A DNA stretch of 64,000 bases. Origin: Tetrastigma voinierianum. Its lineage: Eukaryota > Streptophyta > Magnoliopsida > Vitales > Vitaceae. The notes under the pieces are model-generated. The model was given only the letters and a program-made list of their open reading frames with translations. It was not told where the DNA came from and did no database searches. The DNA is taken from contig JAEQBH010000997.1 in the NCBI GenBank assembly GCA_016808115.1, positions 310,001 through 374,000 on the forward strand, given 5' to 3'. A program made the position numbers and the translations under genes. Shown here piece after piece: positions 33,120-45,639 of the stretch. Positions within the stretch are counted from its first letter, which is position 1. Every line of letters begins with the position of its first letter.

Positions 33120-35220
33120 TTGAAGATACTTGAGATTGGCTTAGTTTTCAATATTCAAATATCTCTAAGAATATCACATCCTAATAGATTTTATAGCATT
33201 AAAAGAGATGTCAGTGAGATTTTGATATTATTACAACTCAAATATAGGGGAAAATACACGCCTAGAAGCAAAATAGATGATGGATGCATAAATGCAACTC
33301 AGTTTTTGTTCCAGATTCAGAACAAAAACAAACCCAAGAAAAAAATTATTACCCCATCCTAACAAGATGTTTTCCTGTTTAAATAATTGGAACTTCATTT
33401 CTTATTAGAGATTAAAAAATCCTTCCCATCCATCCCACTATACATCATTTGAGGAAATTAGACCAAAACTGGCATGAAAACCTGATCTGCCTAGTGGCTT
33501 GGACAGCAACTGAATGCAAAGCATCTCTTGCAGCCTTTGTTCCATACTATTATCATATGGCAGAGACAAGGTGAATTTCACGAGAATTTGGAGATGACCC
33601 CATTGGGATTAAAGAGAGAATTTACCATAAACCAAACTGCTATATATGTATATATTGCTGCAAAAATATTTCTCAAAATTTTATCACCAAAGGCTCAACA
33701 TATATATTTTCTGAATTCTTTTAGCTTGGTCACAAGATTGCCTCTCTATTAGAAAGTCTTGGACACAATATAGGCCCCTTGCTTTGTTGGTTTTTTAAAA
33801 GTAACTTGTATGCAAATATATAGTGAATAGAAATCCCTCTTTATTCATGATGTCTTTAAAAAAGTGACAATTAAATATAAGCATGAAGGTATTACTTTAG
33901 TTTCTAGTCAACTAATACAAATAAAAGTTCATTAGATAAACAATTATTTCAGGAACATGAATTTCTATACCGACTCTCACTTGCCTTTTTACTTTTCTCT
34001 CAAGAAAAAAGCCCAACAGAAATTTCACATAAAGATGACTTAATAAAACAAAACCTACCAAAAAAAATTCAAGCAAGTTCTGCAAAAATTAAATAAACAA
34101 ACAAGCAGCAGTTGCGCTTGCCTAAACACTGTAGCCAATTCAAGTAACAAGCAGTCAAAATTTGTGAATTGAAGGTATCAAAATCTAAAAATGACAGAGA
34201 CTTGGTACAATTCAGTTTTAGTTGGTATGATTCCTAGTACAATAAGAAAATATATAACTGGAAATCTAAGCATGAAAATCAATTTTCTAGCATCATTGAA
34301 TAAATAATTCTTCCGAAACAATGCCCATCAAATAAAGAGTGGCACATGCACTAAATATAGAAAAACTATAAAACATCAAGAAAAATGGTTCACGTCTTAT
34401 TCAACTGCTCTTGAAACATGTACTTTGCCTTTAACTCTGTTAGGAATTAACAATAGACAAGAAAAACTACCTTTTGAGGTGAGGACAAATGAATCAATAT
34501 CCAAGTGAACACACTGGCAGTGGATGTAACTTAAGGCCCCCACCTACTAAGTGGACTTGAGTATTATGAGGACTGAAAAACAGAGATATGAAGGTGATGT
34601 CAAAGAGCATAATTTACCAAGTAGTGTTACCAATAAGATCATTATGCCACGAGATAAAACATATTTCTTAACCATTTTGATGTAGAGCGTATCATTGTTT
34701 CCAGTTCTCTCTCTATCGCCCCTCCTTCTCTATCTACCAAACATACTTTGCTAGCCACTTTGGGCTATATCAGCTATAGAAAATTCCTATGTCACTATGA
34801 AAAACAGAACGCATGTCAAAAAGGAAATTCATCCCCATACCTTCATTTAGCTATGTTCATCCCAGTGCATGTTCTCACATTCAAGGTCATCATCATCCTC
34901 ATGGCCAGTTGGGGCTTTAATAACATAAGACATTCTTGTAGTTTTTCACTTCAATACTATTTGTAAGGACCTAAAACTCACAGATTTGGACAGAATGAAC
35001 AACTCCCCAAACTATTGAAATCAAAGAGACGAATGACAGTGCACAAAAGAGACAAAATAGTGATGATAATGGCAGATAAAGAAAATAGCAATTGAAATTG
35101 GTGGCACCAGTAAGAAAAATCGTTGCTGCAGTTTTGAAAATCAGGAATTTATAGTGCAAGTATAAATTATTCATTGGGAAGTATATTAGATAAATTTAAT
35201 TTTAACATGAAAAAAATACC
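33120..35220. other. No recognised feature
   Basis: Intron-like or intergenic sequence of intermediate composition. Several short frames show no family resemblance. Confidence 0.35.
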
Positions 35221-35330
35221 TGGTTTGAAGGGAAGTCCATCATTAAAGCTGATCCTTTAATCATTTCACAAAATAAATTTGTGAATCAATTTCTACTCTG
35301 GCACTGGTTGAGTGATTGAGCTGCCTACCT
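35221..35330 (-). other. Candidate early exon (5' UTR and possible start)
   Basis: On the minus strand, ttttttag is followed by about 110 bases ending in CAAACCAG|GTATTT. It contains an ATG from which MIKGSALMMDFPSNQ reads open to the donor-like GT. With the CT-rich leader upstream, this could be exon 2 of an unidentified gene. Weak evidence. Confidence 0.25.
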
Positions 35331-35839
35331 AAAAAAGAATATATAACTACAGCTAACATTTAAAATGCCCCAATTCATCCAACAATCAACCAATCCACAT
35401 ACTTAAATTCTTGTCTCATCCATACGGCATCTAGAAATCAATATATTTGCACAAAACAGCACTAATTAGAAGGATTTATCACGGAATTCCCACGAATCAA
35501 TCAAATAGCATTGAAAATTTCCCACACTTTCTCCCCTCCCAGTCACAGAGCATATGAGGCTTAATTGATCAATGGTTTGGCATTGCTCGAAATGCAGAAA
35601 AAATTTATAATCAAAAGCAATCCAACAACGTCAATTCAAGACCTGAAATCACGAAACCAATAAGCAAAACTAGTAACAAAATCAGAGAAGTTTGAGCATA
35701 TCATCAGCGCCACTAAACGTAAACGCAGAGACGAGGGATTTTGATTTCTGAGAAGATCCTCAGTCCCGTTGAGATTAGGGCAAAATCAGGCTGGGTAGGG
35801 CAGATTTCTAGATTCCATAGAGAGAGTTGAACCAGATTT

Positions 35840-35965
35840 CTAGCTTTCTAGAGAGAAAGAGAGAGAGAGAGAGAGAGATGAGCCCAAAGAGGGAGAGAGT
35901 TGCGGTAGAGTAGAGAGAGAGAGACGCTGTAAAAACCCATGTGTCTTTTGAGATATATAGCCGCA
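35840..35965 (-). promoter_or_regulatory. Promoter and CT-rich leader candidate for a minus-strand transcript
   Basis: Read on the minus strand: GGCTATATATCTC (TATA-like, about 35952-35964), about 25 bp of spacer, then a pyrimidine-rich leader with repeated CT (about 35856-35930). This layout is typical of plant core promoters with CT-rich 5' UTRs. Which gene it served is unclear. Confidence 0.45.
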
Positions 35966-35969
35966 CTTT

Positions 35970-37170
35970 TTATTTCTATCAAACCATAATAGGCCCTTCC
36001 TTCCTTACAACTAAAGATTGATGAGAAATTCCTCTCGCAGCGTGATTTAGATACATAGGCCCTTCTATGTATATTTTTTAGTCATCAAATTTTTTTGACC
36101 CCTATTAAAAGTGGGGTTTTCTTGCTTATTTAAAAAATAATATTTAAAAAAATATTTCCCATTCTACTGCATTTTTTTTCTGATTAAGAAAGAAATATTT
36201 GAAAATCATATTTTACAAAAACGAGTTTAGTTGAAAATCGTGTTTTAAAGAAACGAGTTTTAAATATAACTAAATATAATGATTTTGAAAAATATAAATC
36301 TTTGAAAAGACATTCTTGTATCTTCCAATTTCTTCTTGGCTCTTAGCCTTTTGCTCTTGGATATCAATTTAGAAAGACGATTTCATCTTTATTTTCTTCA
36401 CATCTCGTCTTTTGAAAAGACGATTTCAACTATTCTTTCCATATTTTATTTTTAAAATATTTGCAACAACTTTTTTATAATTTAATAATAAATTATTATA
36501 TTATAATTCAATGATAAAATTATTATAAATATGTTGATGTTTTTTAAAAAATAAATAAATATGTTAATGTTAATATGAATTAATTATATTTAAAATTATT
36601 TGTTAAAAAAAGATTATTTTAAATTATTTAAAAAAATATTATTTTAAATTATCTTTTGAAAAAAAATTATAAAAATATTATAGAAATTATGATGTAGTAT
36701 TTATAAGCTAGTAATATTTTAAAAATATATATTTACTATTGATATTAAAAATATATTATTTATCAAATAAGATATTAATATAAAAAAAATATGAATATTT
36801 TGACCATTATCTCTTATTATTTTTTGTACTAGCCGATTTTTTTCTACTTCCGATTAAGAAACAACTATTATCAATTTGTTAGCTAGAATTTATTAAAAAA
36901 AATCATAAAAAAACTTATTTTTAATAAATAATTATATGTAATAAATAATTATGTTTTATTTTAATTTTTGAATATACAAACTCTTAAAGACTATTCTTTA
37001 ATTAAAATTTAACTATTACACGTTTTATTTATTAAATAATAAATTAATTTATTATTTAATAAATGATTTTTGAATAAAAATTTAGACTTTAATAGATAAG
37101 ATTTTGAACATCGATCAATGCAATCAATTTATAATATAATTCTAAATATAAAAATTCTAAATAAAAAGGC
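35970..37170. other. Extremely AT-rich spacer
   Basis: A/T-dominated, with many short direct and inverted A/T words (for example ttaaattattt near 36610-36640). No gene or element ends recognised. Confidence 0.5.
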
Positions 37171-37176
37171 TAAATA

Positions 37177-38068
37177 TGTAAAACCCGAGAAAAATTCAAT
37201 TTTTATGAAAAAATGGTAAAACGGTAATTTTGATTGAAAATCGGTACTATATCTCGGATGATGAAAGCGAACCGTGTCGTTGAATTCGTACCAAATCAAT
37301 TCTGTAATTTCGTAGATTACGAGATAATTAAATTTCATGTTTTTTGAGATACCGAGTGTCGGGTGACATATGGTATGACCATGTAGATGCCACTTGGCAC
37401 CTTGGGAGATGGACACATAGCATGATGGCCATGTGGTGTAACAAGTAACACATAACATTTGGATAAGTAGGTCATATTGAGCCATGTGTCAAATGAAAAA
37501 AAAATAATAGAAAAGAAAAATCAAGAAAATAAAAAGATATTGGAGAAAATTGGACCTAACAAAGAAATGAGAGAGAGGAGAAAATTCGGTGGATAAGACC
37601 AAATAGAGAAAAGAGAACCAAAAGATGAGAAGAAAAGAATGAGAAAAAGAAAAAAAAAGAATAAAAAGGAAAAAAAAAAGAAATAAAAAGGAAAAAGAAA
37701 AGGAAAACAAATAAAGAAGGAGACATAGACTGAGCGGAGAGAGAGAGAGGAAAAAAAAAATGTTTTTGCTTCTATCTAAGACTACAGAAATCGAGAGAAA
37801 GAGAGAAAGGAAAAAAAAAGGTTTTTGCTTCTATTTAAGATCTACAAAAATTGGGTTATCGGTTTTGTTGGGATGAAAGTAAATGATCTGACGATGGTAT
37901 TTGTGTGAGATATCAATCTTGGAATTTTGTCAGTCCAGTAAGGTGGGGAATTTACCTCTTGGATTATTTTTAGTTTAAAGGTCGTTTAATGGCATGGTTC
38001 TTGAGCGGCGGCGGGTGTGTTTTAGTCGATATTTTGGGGCCGAATCTATGGGATTTGGAATTAGTTTT
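37177..38068 (+). repeat. Partial LTR of the same family as gypsy element 2
   Basis: Starts TGTAAAACCCGAGAAAAATT and parallels the first 700 bp or so of the LTR starting at 38069 (TGTAAAACCCGGGAAAATTA). Shared landmarks are an A/G-rich stretch, a following ttgggttat block and 'taaaggtcgtttaatggc' versus 'taaaggtcatttaatggt'. It ends abruptly where the second LTR begins. Confidence 0.6.
37738..37855. repeat. Local tandem duplication in the partial LTR
   Basis: 'gaaaaaaaaaatgtttttgcttctat-taaga' occurs twice about 65 bp apart, separated by a gagagaaagagagaaagg run. Confidence 0.55.
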
Positions 38069-38532
38069 GTAAAACCCGGGAAAATTAGAAATTTTCAAAA
38101 AAAAATGGCAAAATGATAATAATAATGATAATAAATTGTCGAGATAGTTCGAGGAAAACGAAATTCTACTAGATCCTCGAATAATGGCTTAATTTGCAGT
38201 TAAATTCGTTTCATGAAATCTAGTGACTCATAAAATTTTCGTCGAATGTTGAGATAATCGAAATTTTTTTACGAGTTTCTGAGTGATAAGTCGCCAATGA
38301 CTACAGGGATGAGATTTTTACGAAAATTTCGGAAGTCAGGAAATGACTTGAGCTAAGTTCATTTAAACTAAATTGAAATGAAAAGAAATTAATTGTTTCG
38401 GGGTAGAAACGGATCCGAATGAGAGATGAACATATAGCGCAATGTGAGCCATATATCCAAATTAAAAAAAAATGATAAAAAGGAAAAACAAAGTAAAAAA
38501 AAAAAAAAAGAGGAGACAGGAGGCAGTGTGCG

Positions 38533-38535
<3 letters not shown>

Positions 38536-38564
<29 letters not shown>
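38536..38564. repeat. (GA)n microsatellite
   Basis: A gagaga run in the LTR, flanked by an A-rich tract. It creates spurious open frames on both strands. Confidence 0.8.
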
Positions 38565-38569
<5 letters not shown>

Positions 38570-40399
38570 GAAAAATGATTTTGACTTATATACAGATCTG
38601 AGGAGATCGGATGTAGGGTTTCACTTGGGAGAAGAGAGGCAAGTCGGTCCAGCATCGAGAAGCTACGCGTGGGTGCAAAATCTTGGAGTTTTGTCAAACT
38701 CTCATGAGGTATGAATTACTACTCTTGGGTTATTTCTAGCCTAAAGGTCATTTAATGGTTTTGAGGTTTTTCTTAGAGAGATCGTGAGGCGAGTAAATTC
38801 AGTCCAAATTTTTGGTAGTGTATGAATTTTAGGAATTTTTGGGACTATTTTTTAGGCAGTCGGATGGAGTACCAGGTTGTTTTCGGACGGTTTGAATTGG
38901 GTTCGGGTTTGGTTTTAATCTCGATGCACGATGTCTTGGGTTTTTGTGGTGTGTTTTTGGTATCATAGTAATTCGGTGTGACGAACCGTGAAGGGACAGG
39001 GTGCCTTGTTTTATATGGGTTCGGGTGGAGTCGTTTGTGTGTTATTGTTGGAAAAATAAATAATATGTTGTTGTGTGTGGGTGTATTGCCATGTGCTACG
39101 TGATGTATTAACTTATGCAAGTTGTGATAAATGGAAATTATATGTAGAAATATAATTATCCGAGAATTATAAATGACTGCATGTAACTCTTGTATACATG
39201 TAATCGGCGTAGCAAGAAGTAATAAATACGCATTTCATATGCACGGGGAGATATCAACATATTGAAGTGTATTGCATGGATATGGTCATTGCCCGTGATG
39301 TTGATGAATGGGTAGTGACTTCATCTGCTGGATGGCGATCGATCGATGTCTTATGGTTTAAAACATAAAAATTGAAATATAATTAATAATATTGGACGGG
39401 CGAAGAGGCGGTTAATTCACTTGATGAAAACACGGAACATGGGGGTAAAGAGCATAGTGTGATCAGAAAATTCTGTATGGGTGTAAGAGGCCAGCGGCGT
39501 AAGCCCGAAAGTTATTCTTACAGAAGACACCGCAGTCATGGTCCCATCACATAGATTTCGAGTTGTGTGATAGGAGTCGGGATTGGCTTGGAATTAGTTG
39601 CCCATTGGCACTTGCATTGGGTACTAGTGAGCCATTAAGGGCTCGGTGTATGTGTGTGTCATTAATACTACTAGTGACGGTTGTCACACTTGGCATAGGC
39701 GTGTGTGAGGGAGTCGGTCGGGACTCGGGTTGTGGGCATGAGGAGTCTCATCTCATGCATGACACAGAACATTTCATATAGGATTGCATTATTTATATGG
39801 AATATGATTTGATGTTTTATGTATGTCATTGCATGTGCATTTAAGCGGAGCGCCTTGTAGGAAAAATTTTCTATTGGCCATTGCTCGCGTCAGTGGGACC
39901 CACTTTTAGGTAGGGTGTACGAGGGAGGCGGTGCTCACTTGGCTTAGTGATTATGAAGAGGCCGTGTGGCCTTGATATTACTTTAAAAAGTATTTTTGTA
40001 TAAAAGGGTATGGTAAATTCTTTTAGGGTTATTGTATAAATGTGATCGGGTATGTAATTAGCAGTAGAGGGTCGTGATCTGGAGACTCTTACAGATTTGT
40101 AATTAGTGTTTCATTTTCATATTTTTAGATTCAAATGTAGACTGAATGTGGATCAAATAAGGGATGTATATTAGGGGATATGGACAAATGGACCGTGTGA
40201 AGTGATACTACTTTTGTTGAGACCACTAAATGGGGTATGATTATATTGTTATCTGATTGTATGTGAGTGAACTTCGAACAAGGGACTCTACAGATTTTTT
40301 TTTAAAAATATGGGTTAGATAAATGGGATCTGATAGTGTGGTATCAGATCACCAAGAAATCCACAGGAATTTTTAGTGTACGATGGTATCTTAGGAATC

Positions 40400-41681
40400 A
40401 ACAAAAATTTATAAACTTGTAACCTTCTACGTAAGTGGCATAACTCTTTACTTGATATAGTGGCTATAGGTCGAACCTGAGGGGATGAGTTTTCTTCGCA
40501 CAAATGATTTGCAATTGGCTCAAATTGGTGAATTTCACTTTGGATTTGGGGTTTTGGTAAAAACAATGGGATGAAATGTTTGGAAACTGAAAATAAAGAA
40601 AGTTAAAATGTAAAATAGAACTCTATGAGGTGTAGGCCTTTTAGTTTAGGTTCTAAGAGGCTGCGAGGTTATGGGTCCTGCACCTCGCATTGAGAGGATG
40701 ACTATAATAATTTCGAGCCGGGATCTTCATTTGACCATAAAAACTGAACCTAATAATTTTTATTTTGAAATGGCATTTAGTGAGCATTAATGCTCCGGAA
40801 AGTGAAAACATATCTCCACTGATCTACCTTGTTGGCAAATGGCGACTGTGAATCTCGAGTGGATGCAGCAATGGCATCACGAACCTAAAGATTGCCAAAT
40901 CTTTGGTCAGTAAGGCACATCGAGGATTCTAACCTATAGTGAGAAATAGGAACATATTCTGTATCAAAACTTGTTAAGCGAGAGGCTGACAGTTACCTCA
41001 GAGCCTACAGTCAGACCCTCTCTTCCAAGGAGAAGCGGTGCAGCTTGACCATCCCTTAAGTTGTCATCCTCAAGGGGTGTTTGGGAGCCAAGAAAATTGA
41101 AGAAAAGCAAAGAAAATGAGGGAAAGAAAGAAAAAAAACGGGAACTGGAGAAAGGTTGGCGCCCAAAAATTTTATTAATGAAGAAGAATATCCTTGCAAG
41201 ATTCTTGGCACAGGGGCTTTATAGCTAACCCCTCATCTCTAATACTAAAACTAAAAGAACCAAAAGCAAATACTATTACAATTGGTAACGGAAGAAAACT
41301 AAAGCGACCCGAAAGTCAAAAGAATCAAGCGGATAAGTGAAACGATGTAGGGAAGGCAATTTTAAATGCAATTCTTGAAAATTCCGCCCTTGTGCGAAAT
41401 TCACCCTCACTGAAAGTTGCTTGCTTTTGATTTTTCACCTCTTGCTTTCATACAGTTTCTTATCTGCAATGTTGAGTTAAATAAATTCTTTATGCTTGAA
41501 TCGATTCAACATATTTGGTAGTAATAGCTTGCAAAAACTACAAAATAAACCACAAAAATGATTATTGAATAAACAGTTCTTAATATTTTAAAATCGGGTT
41601 AATTCGGTTGATTAGTACACAAAAAGTGTTCAAAACCTACAATAAATAGGGTTAAAAATAGCACTTTTTAGACACTAATCA
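40400..41681. mobile_element. Non-coding insertion with a terminal hairpin
   Basis: This segment interrupts LTR-type sequence. At its right edge, tgattagtacacaaaaagtg (41609-41628) and cactttttagacactaatca (41662-41681) form an imperfect 20-bp inverted repeat with a 33-nt loop. The interior has no coding frame. The left boundary is uncertain. The class is undetermined. Confidence 0.35.
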
Positions 41682-41736
41682 ATTCCGCGGGTTGACGGGT
41701 TGTCAACGCGACCCCCGGATTTAGGGGTGTCACAAC

Positions 41737-41750
41737 TTGAGTATCGAGCT
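41737..41750 (+). other. Degenerate primer-binding site of gypsy element 2
   Basis: ttgagtatcgagct begins two bases after the LTR end. It corresponds to TTGGTATCAGAGCT with one substitution and one loss. Confidence 0.55.
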
Positions 41751-42250
41751 TGAGTTTACGTTACCCGGTCGGTGGAATAGCGCGATTAGTAACGGGAACG
41801 CAGGTTTGTGATTACTAGGGCTGAAGGGGCATGAATCTTTGTCTGACTTATCGCGACGAGTATGAGTTTAGATAGCGATTACCTGAAGCCGAATGTGGGT
41901 ATCCTGGTAATTCTGAAATAAGCCTGACTTAGTAACATAATTTAGGTATCGAATACCTTGGAGTGCAGATCGTGCATTGTTGTGTGTTGCGTGTTTTATC
42001 TTCTTAACATGTTATGCATTATGTGTGGTGATTTGTGTGAATAATATACATGGTGGATTGTATATGAAACACTAGGGTTAGAAAACCTTAACCTTAGGGA
42101 GTTGAAACCAAATGAACACCATTTAAGGAAAAAGAGATGAGCGATTGTAGTTCATGATGTTAAATCTATTAGTGGTTGGCATATACTGCTTTACTAGTTA
42201 GATCTGAGATAGAAATTTGAGAACTTTATTACTATACTTGACACGATGTA

Positions 42251-42361
42251 GATGGCTAGTAGAGGAAAAAAGAGACGCAAGGGTGGTGGGGAGTAACCCA
42301 TGACCATAGGCTTTGGACTAACGGACCTCATGAAATTTGTGTAAATCACATTCTTCTTTTA
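42251..42361 (+). pseudogene. Possible gag start of gypsy element 2
   Basis: ATG at 42251 opens a basic stretch MASRGKKRRKGGGE and then a TAA. A short basic N-terminus fits plant gypsy gag. The reading is cut by the LTR of element 1. Confidence 0.3.
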
Positions 42362-43311
42362 TGGCCTTAGACGCTCAGCGTAAAATTAATGATGAGGTGT
42401 TCTCTTTTTTAAAACCTGTAACTATGCTTGCATATTCATATAAATGTTAACATTATTTGCATTATATTACATTGTAATGGATTAAAATATATATACAAGC
42501 TCCATATATGGAAGTGTTCATTTACAATATTACTTTAGTTTACAAAATTTATGCTAAAAATAGAGCCTAAAGGTCTTCCATTGACACCTATTGATGTGTG
42601 GCCCGACTGCGATGTGGATTGCTGATCCTCTGGTTTCTTCTTACCTTGCCTACACGGATTGAACACGTGCTAAGCTTTGCGCTTAGTGGGAAATAAATAC
42701 ACTGGATGATATCAGTGAGAGTCCCAAACCTAATGCAAATGCCTGCAACACATATAACGATTCTGATTCTTATCATTTCTCATATATATACTCTTCATAA
42801 CAAGTTTCATTTCTTGTATCTTTATATACTTTTCATATACATCTTATTACTTTTTACTTCTTATTCATGGCATATATACTTTCATACATACTTAATCTGT
42901 CCTTACTCATATCGTATCATATATTCTACACCTTTTAGTTTATATAAGTCATTTTCTTTCTTTTTATGTTTCATATCTGCATAAACCTTAAAAGTGAATG
43001 GAAAAGCATGTAAAAAAGGCAGAAGGCTATTTGTTGTCATTATGAGACAGTCATCTTATAAAGGCATGGCATGATAATTTGACCTTTCGAGACCACTTTG
43101 ATGATCCAAGCCGGGATCTATGTCATCGACAACGGGCCTCGATATGACGAGACGAGAACATAACTTATATCGCACGGACTTATTTTTCCTAATAGGCATA
43201 CTTATCTATCCCCTCTACCCGGTTCCTAAGCCAGATAATCAATGTGTATTTATGCTCGATTATATATCTCCCGTATTCTAGAATAATTATTAATAATTCG
43301 GTAATCATATA

Positions 43312-43421
<110 letters not shown>

Positions 43422-43589
43422 ATACCATCATTTATTCATAACTTTGCATTTTCATAATGCCATTGTATGCATAAATAACTATGCTTTACCACAGTATGCT
43501 TATGAGTTATTTATGAATAACTATGGCGTTATACAGAACCTACTGTTTCTACATGCCCGGGACTAATACTGAGTTCCAATCTTATCATA

Positions 43590-44480
43590 CTCTCTATTGA
43601 TGAATTCTTGACTCAATGGGCTTTCCATAGGTCAAGAACACTCGAATCGGGTTGGACGAAGAAGTTATGACCTTCAGGATTGGAGGTCGTGCATGATCGT
43701 CTTGACAGTGACACTGGGCGACGAGTTACACTGAAGTGTGAGCTCAGTCTAACACTTCAGTCTGACATCTCAGCCAATCTCCTCAGGAATATGGATGATT
43801 CTTGACTCAATGGGCTTTCCACCCAGAGTCCAAGAACACCGTCGGAGTTCAAAGCGAAGAGATTACCAGCGCCAGAAGTTGGAGGTCATGCGTCGATCTT
43901 GACGGCGACACGGGCCCGGCGAGTACGCACTGGAAGTGACGGGCTCGGTCTAACAACTTCGATCTGACATCTGTCCATCTTCCTCGACATATGGATGGTG
44001 CCGATATTGGAAGCCGCCGTCGAGAACACCCAAATCGGAGTTCAAGCGAAGAGTTATGATAAGTTGGAGGTCATCAACGGTGATCTTGACGAGCGGCGCG
44101 GGTGGCGAGATGCACTGGTGACGAGCTCAGTATAACACTTTGGTCTGACATCTAATATCTTTCTCCAGTATGGATGGATTCTTGACTCAATGGGCTTTCC
44201 ATGGGAGTGAGGCACTGAATCGGAGTTCGAGCGAAGGAGATATGACAGCCGAAGTTGGAGGTCATCGCAGCGATCGATCTTGACGAGCTGACACAGCGGG
44301 CGACGAGTTGCAGCGAGTGACGAGCTCCAGTCGACGGCATCGGTCTGACATCTAATATCTTCCTCAAGCATATGGATGGAGTCTTGACTCAATGGGCTTC
44401 CATAGAGTTCAAGAACACTCAAATCGGAGTTCGGGGCAGAGGTTATGACCTTCGAGTTGGAGGTCATCGCGCGTCGATCT
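43590..44480. repeat. Five tandem units of about 200 bp in LTR A
   Basis: The landmark ttcttgactcaatgggctttcc starts at about 43605, 43797, 44180 and 44380; a damaged copy sits near 43990 and lacks the landmark. Each unit then has gaacac-cgaatcggagtt, a tatgacct...gttggaggtcat block (a small inverted repeat), gatcttgacgagctg, and ctgacatctaatatcttcctc. Confidence 0.85.
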
Positions 44481-44504
44481 TGACGAGCTGGCTGGTATGG
44501 CGCA

Positions 44505-44610
44505 CTCTTGAGGACGGCGGCCTCTGAGGATCACGAGCGACCCCTCACAGGACCTGGCGGCCTCTGGGGACACAGCGGCCCTCTGGGACGACCTCAGCAT
44601 GGGCGACTCG
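44505..44610. repeat. GC-rich minisatellite in LTR A
   Basis: Short units of the type 'gacggcggcctctgagga' repeat just after the 200-bp array. The composition stands out sharply from the surrounding AT-rich DNA. Confidence 0.7.
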
Positions 44611-45369
44611 CGCTCGTTTGGTATTCGGAGTAAAGTATAACTTGGGGTCTACATGAGTCAATTGAAATTCAAAAGCCTAACATCAATTTCATTGATGTGG
44701 CTACAATTTCACAGAAGGACTCACTTCTGAATTTCCTGTATTTATGACCCAAAAACCCGTGCTAAGGTCTAGAATTTCTTGCTGTCTGAACAAAAATAGG
44801 GAATTTTACGGTTTCAACTTACAAGCTAGACCATTCTCGAAACACGTATCTAGGAGCACTTAGAGCTCTCCTCTGACTCTGACCACGGAAATGAGTTTGG
44901 GAGTTTCCAAGCCCAGGCTTCATACACAATAAAGGGTTCAAACCATGTATCTAAACGTTCTAGGATTTCCATACACCCGTGAACTTTACACAACAACATA
45001 ATTGCTGGGCCGTATACAACCCCAAGATACGTATCCGCACTGCTTTATCTTCTTCTCTTCTTCTTCTCTTTCTCTCGTCTCAGATTAAGCTCTCCTTTTC
45101 TCCAAGACCAAATAAGATATTTTTGGTCTTATCCTTTATTTGATCTTATCCCCTTTTATTTTATTTCTTGTCCTCCACCCTTTATAATATTTGCAAATCA
45201 ATTTATAATATTTTTACAATAGCCTCAACTCTTCTTTATTATTTGTAATTTAACTTATGCATATTCTTACTTTTGTTTTTATCTTTATTTTATTCCGAAT
45301 AAATATACCTTTACGTTTATTATACCCAAAACATGTTATAAACCGTTAGGGTATAATTGGGGTGTTACA

Positions 45370-45385
45370 ACTCTCCCCTTAAAAG
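45370..45385 (-). other. Polypurine tract of gypsy element 1
   Basis: CTTTTAAGGGGAGAGT on the minus strand, adjacent to the TGTAACA start of the 3' LTR. Confidence 0.75.
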
Positions 45386-45639
45386 AATTCTGCCCCGAAT
45401 TCATACCCGATTCGAAGAGTCATGATATCGTACTCATAGTCAGCTCGTCCCAAGTAGCTTCTTCTCTACCGTGGTGTTGCCAGAGAACTTTCACTAATGG
45501 TACTTGTTTGTCCAAGAATCGTTTCACCCTCCTCGAGCCGTAATGGTCTTCGCTCCTCATCATATGACAAACTTCTCAGACTTGCAGGTATCTCTCGCAT
45601 CGTAGTACGTGCGACTCCATCGTAGCTGTGATCTCTACA

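Larger units (their letters stand above)
38069..41734 (+). repeat. 5' LTR of gypsy element 2
   Basis: Starts TGTAAAACCCGGG and ends GGGGTGTCACA, both typical of long plant Ty3/gypsy LTRs. It is immediately followed by a PBS-like sequence. About 1.3 kb near its 3' end is a foreign insertion (about 40400-41681). Confidence 0.65.

Noticed and set aside
38389..38714. Overlapping open frames on both strands with Ser-Leu or Arg-Glu runs
   Set aside because: Produced by the (GA)n tract and neighbouring A-rich sequence in the gypsy element 2 LTR.
44054..44600. Several overlapping frames on the minus strand of up to 137 codons
   Set aside because: They run through the 200-bp array and GC-rich minisatellite, repeat with the unit, and match no retrotransposon domain.
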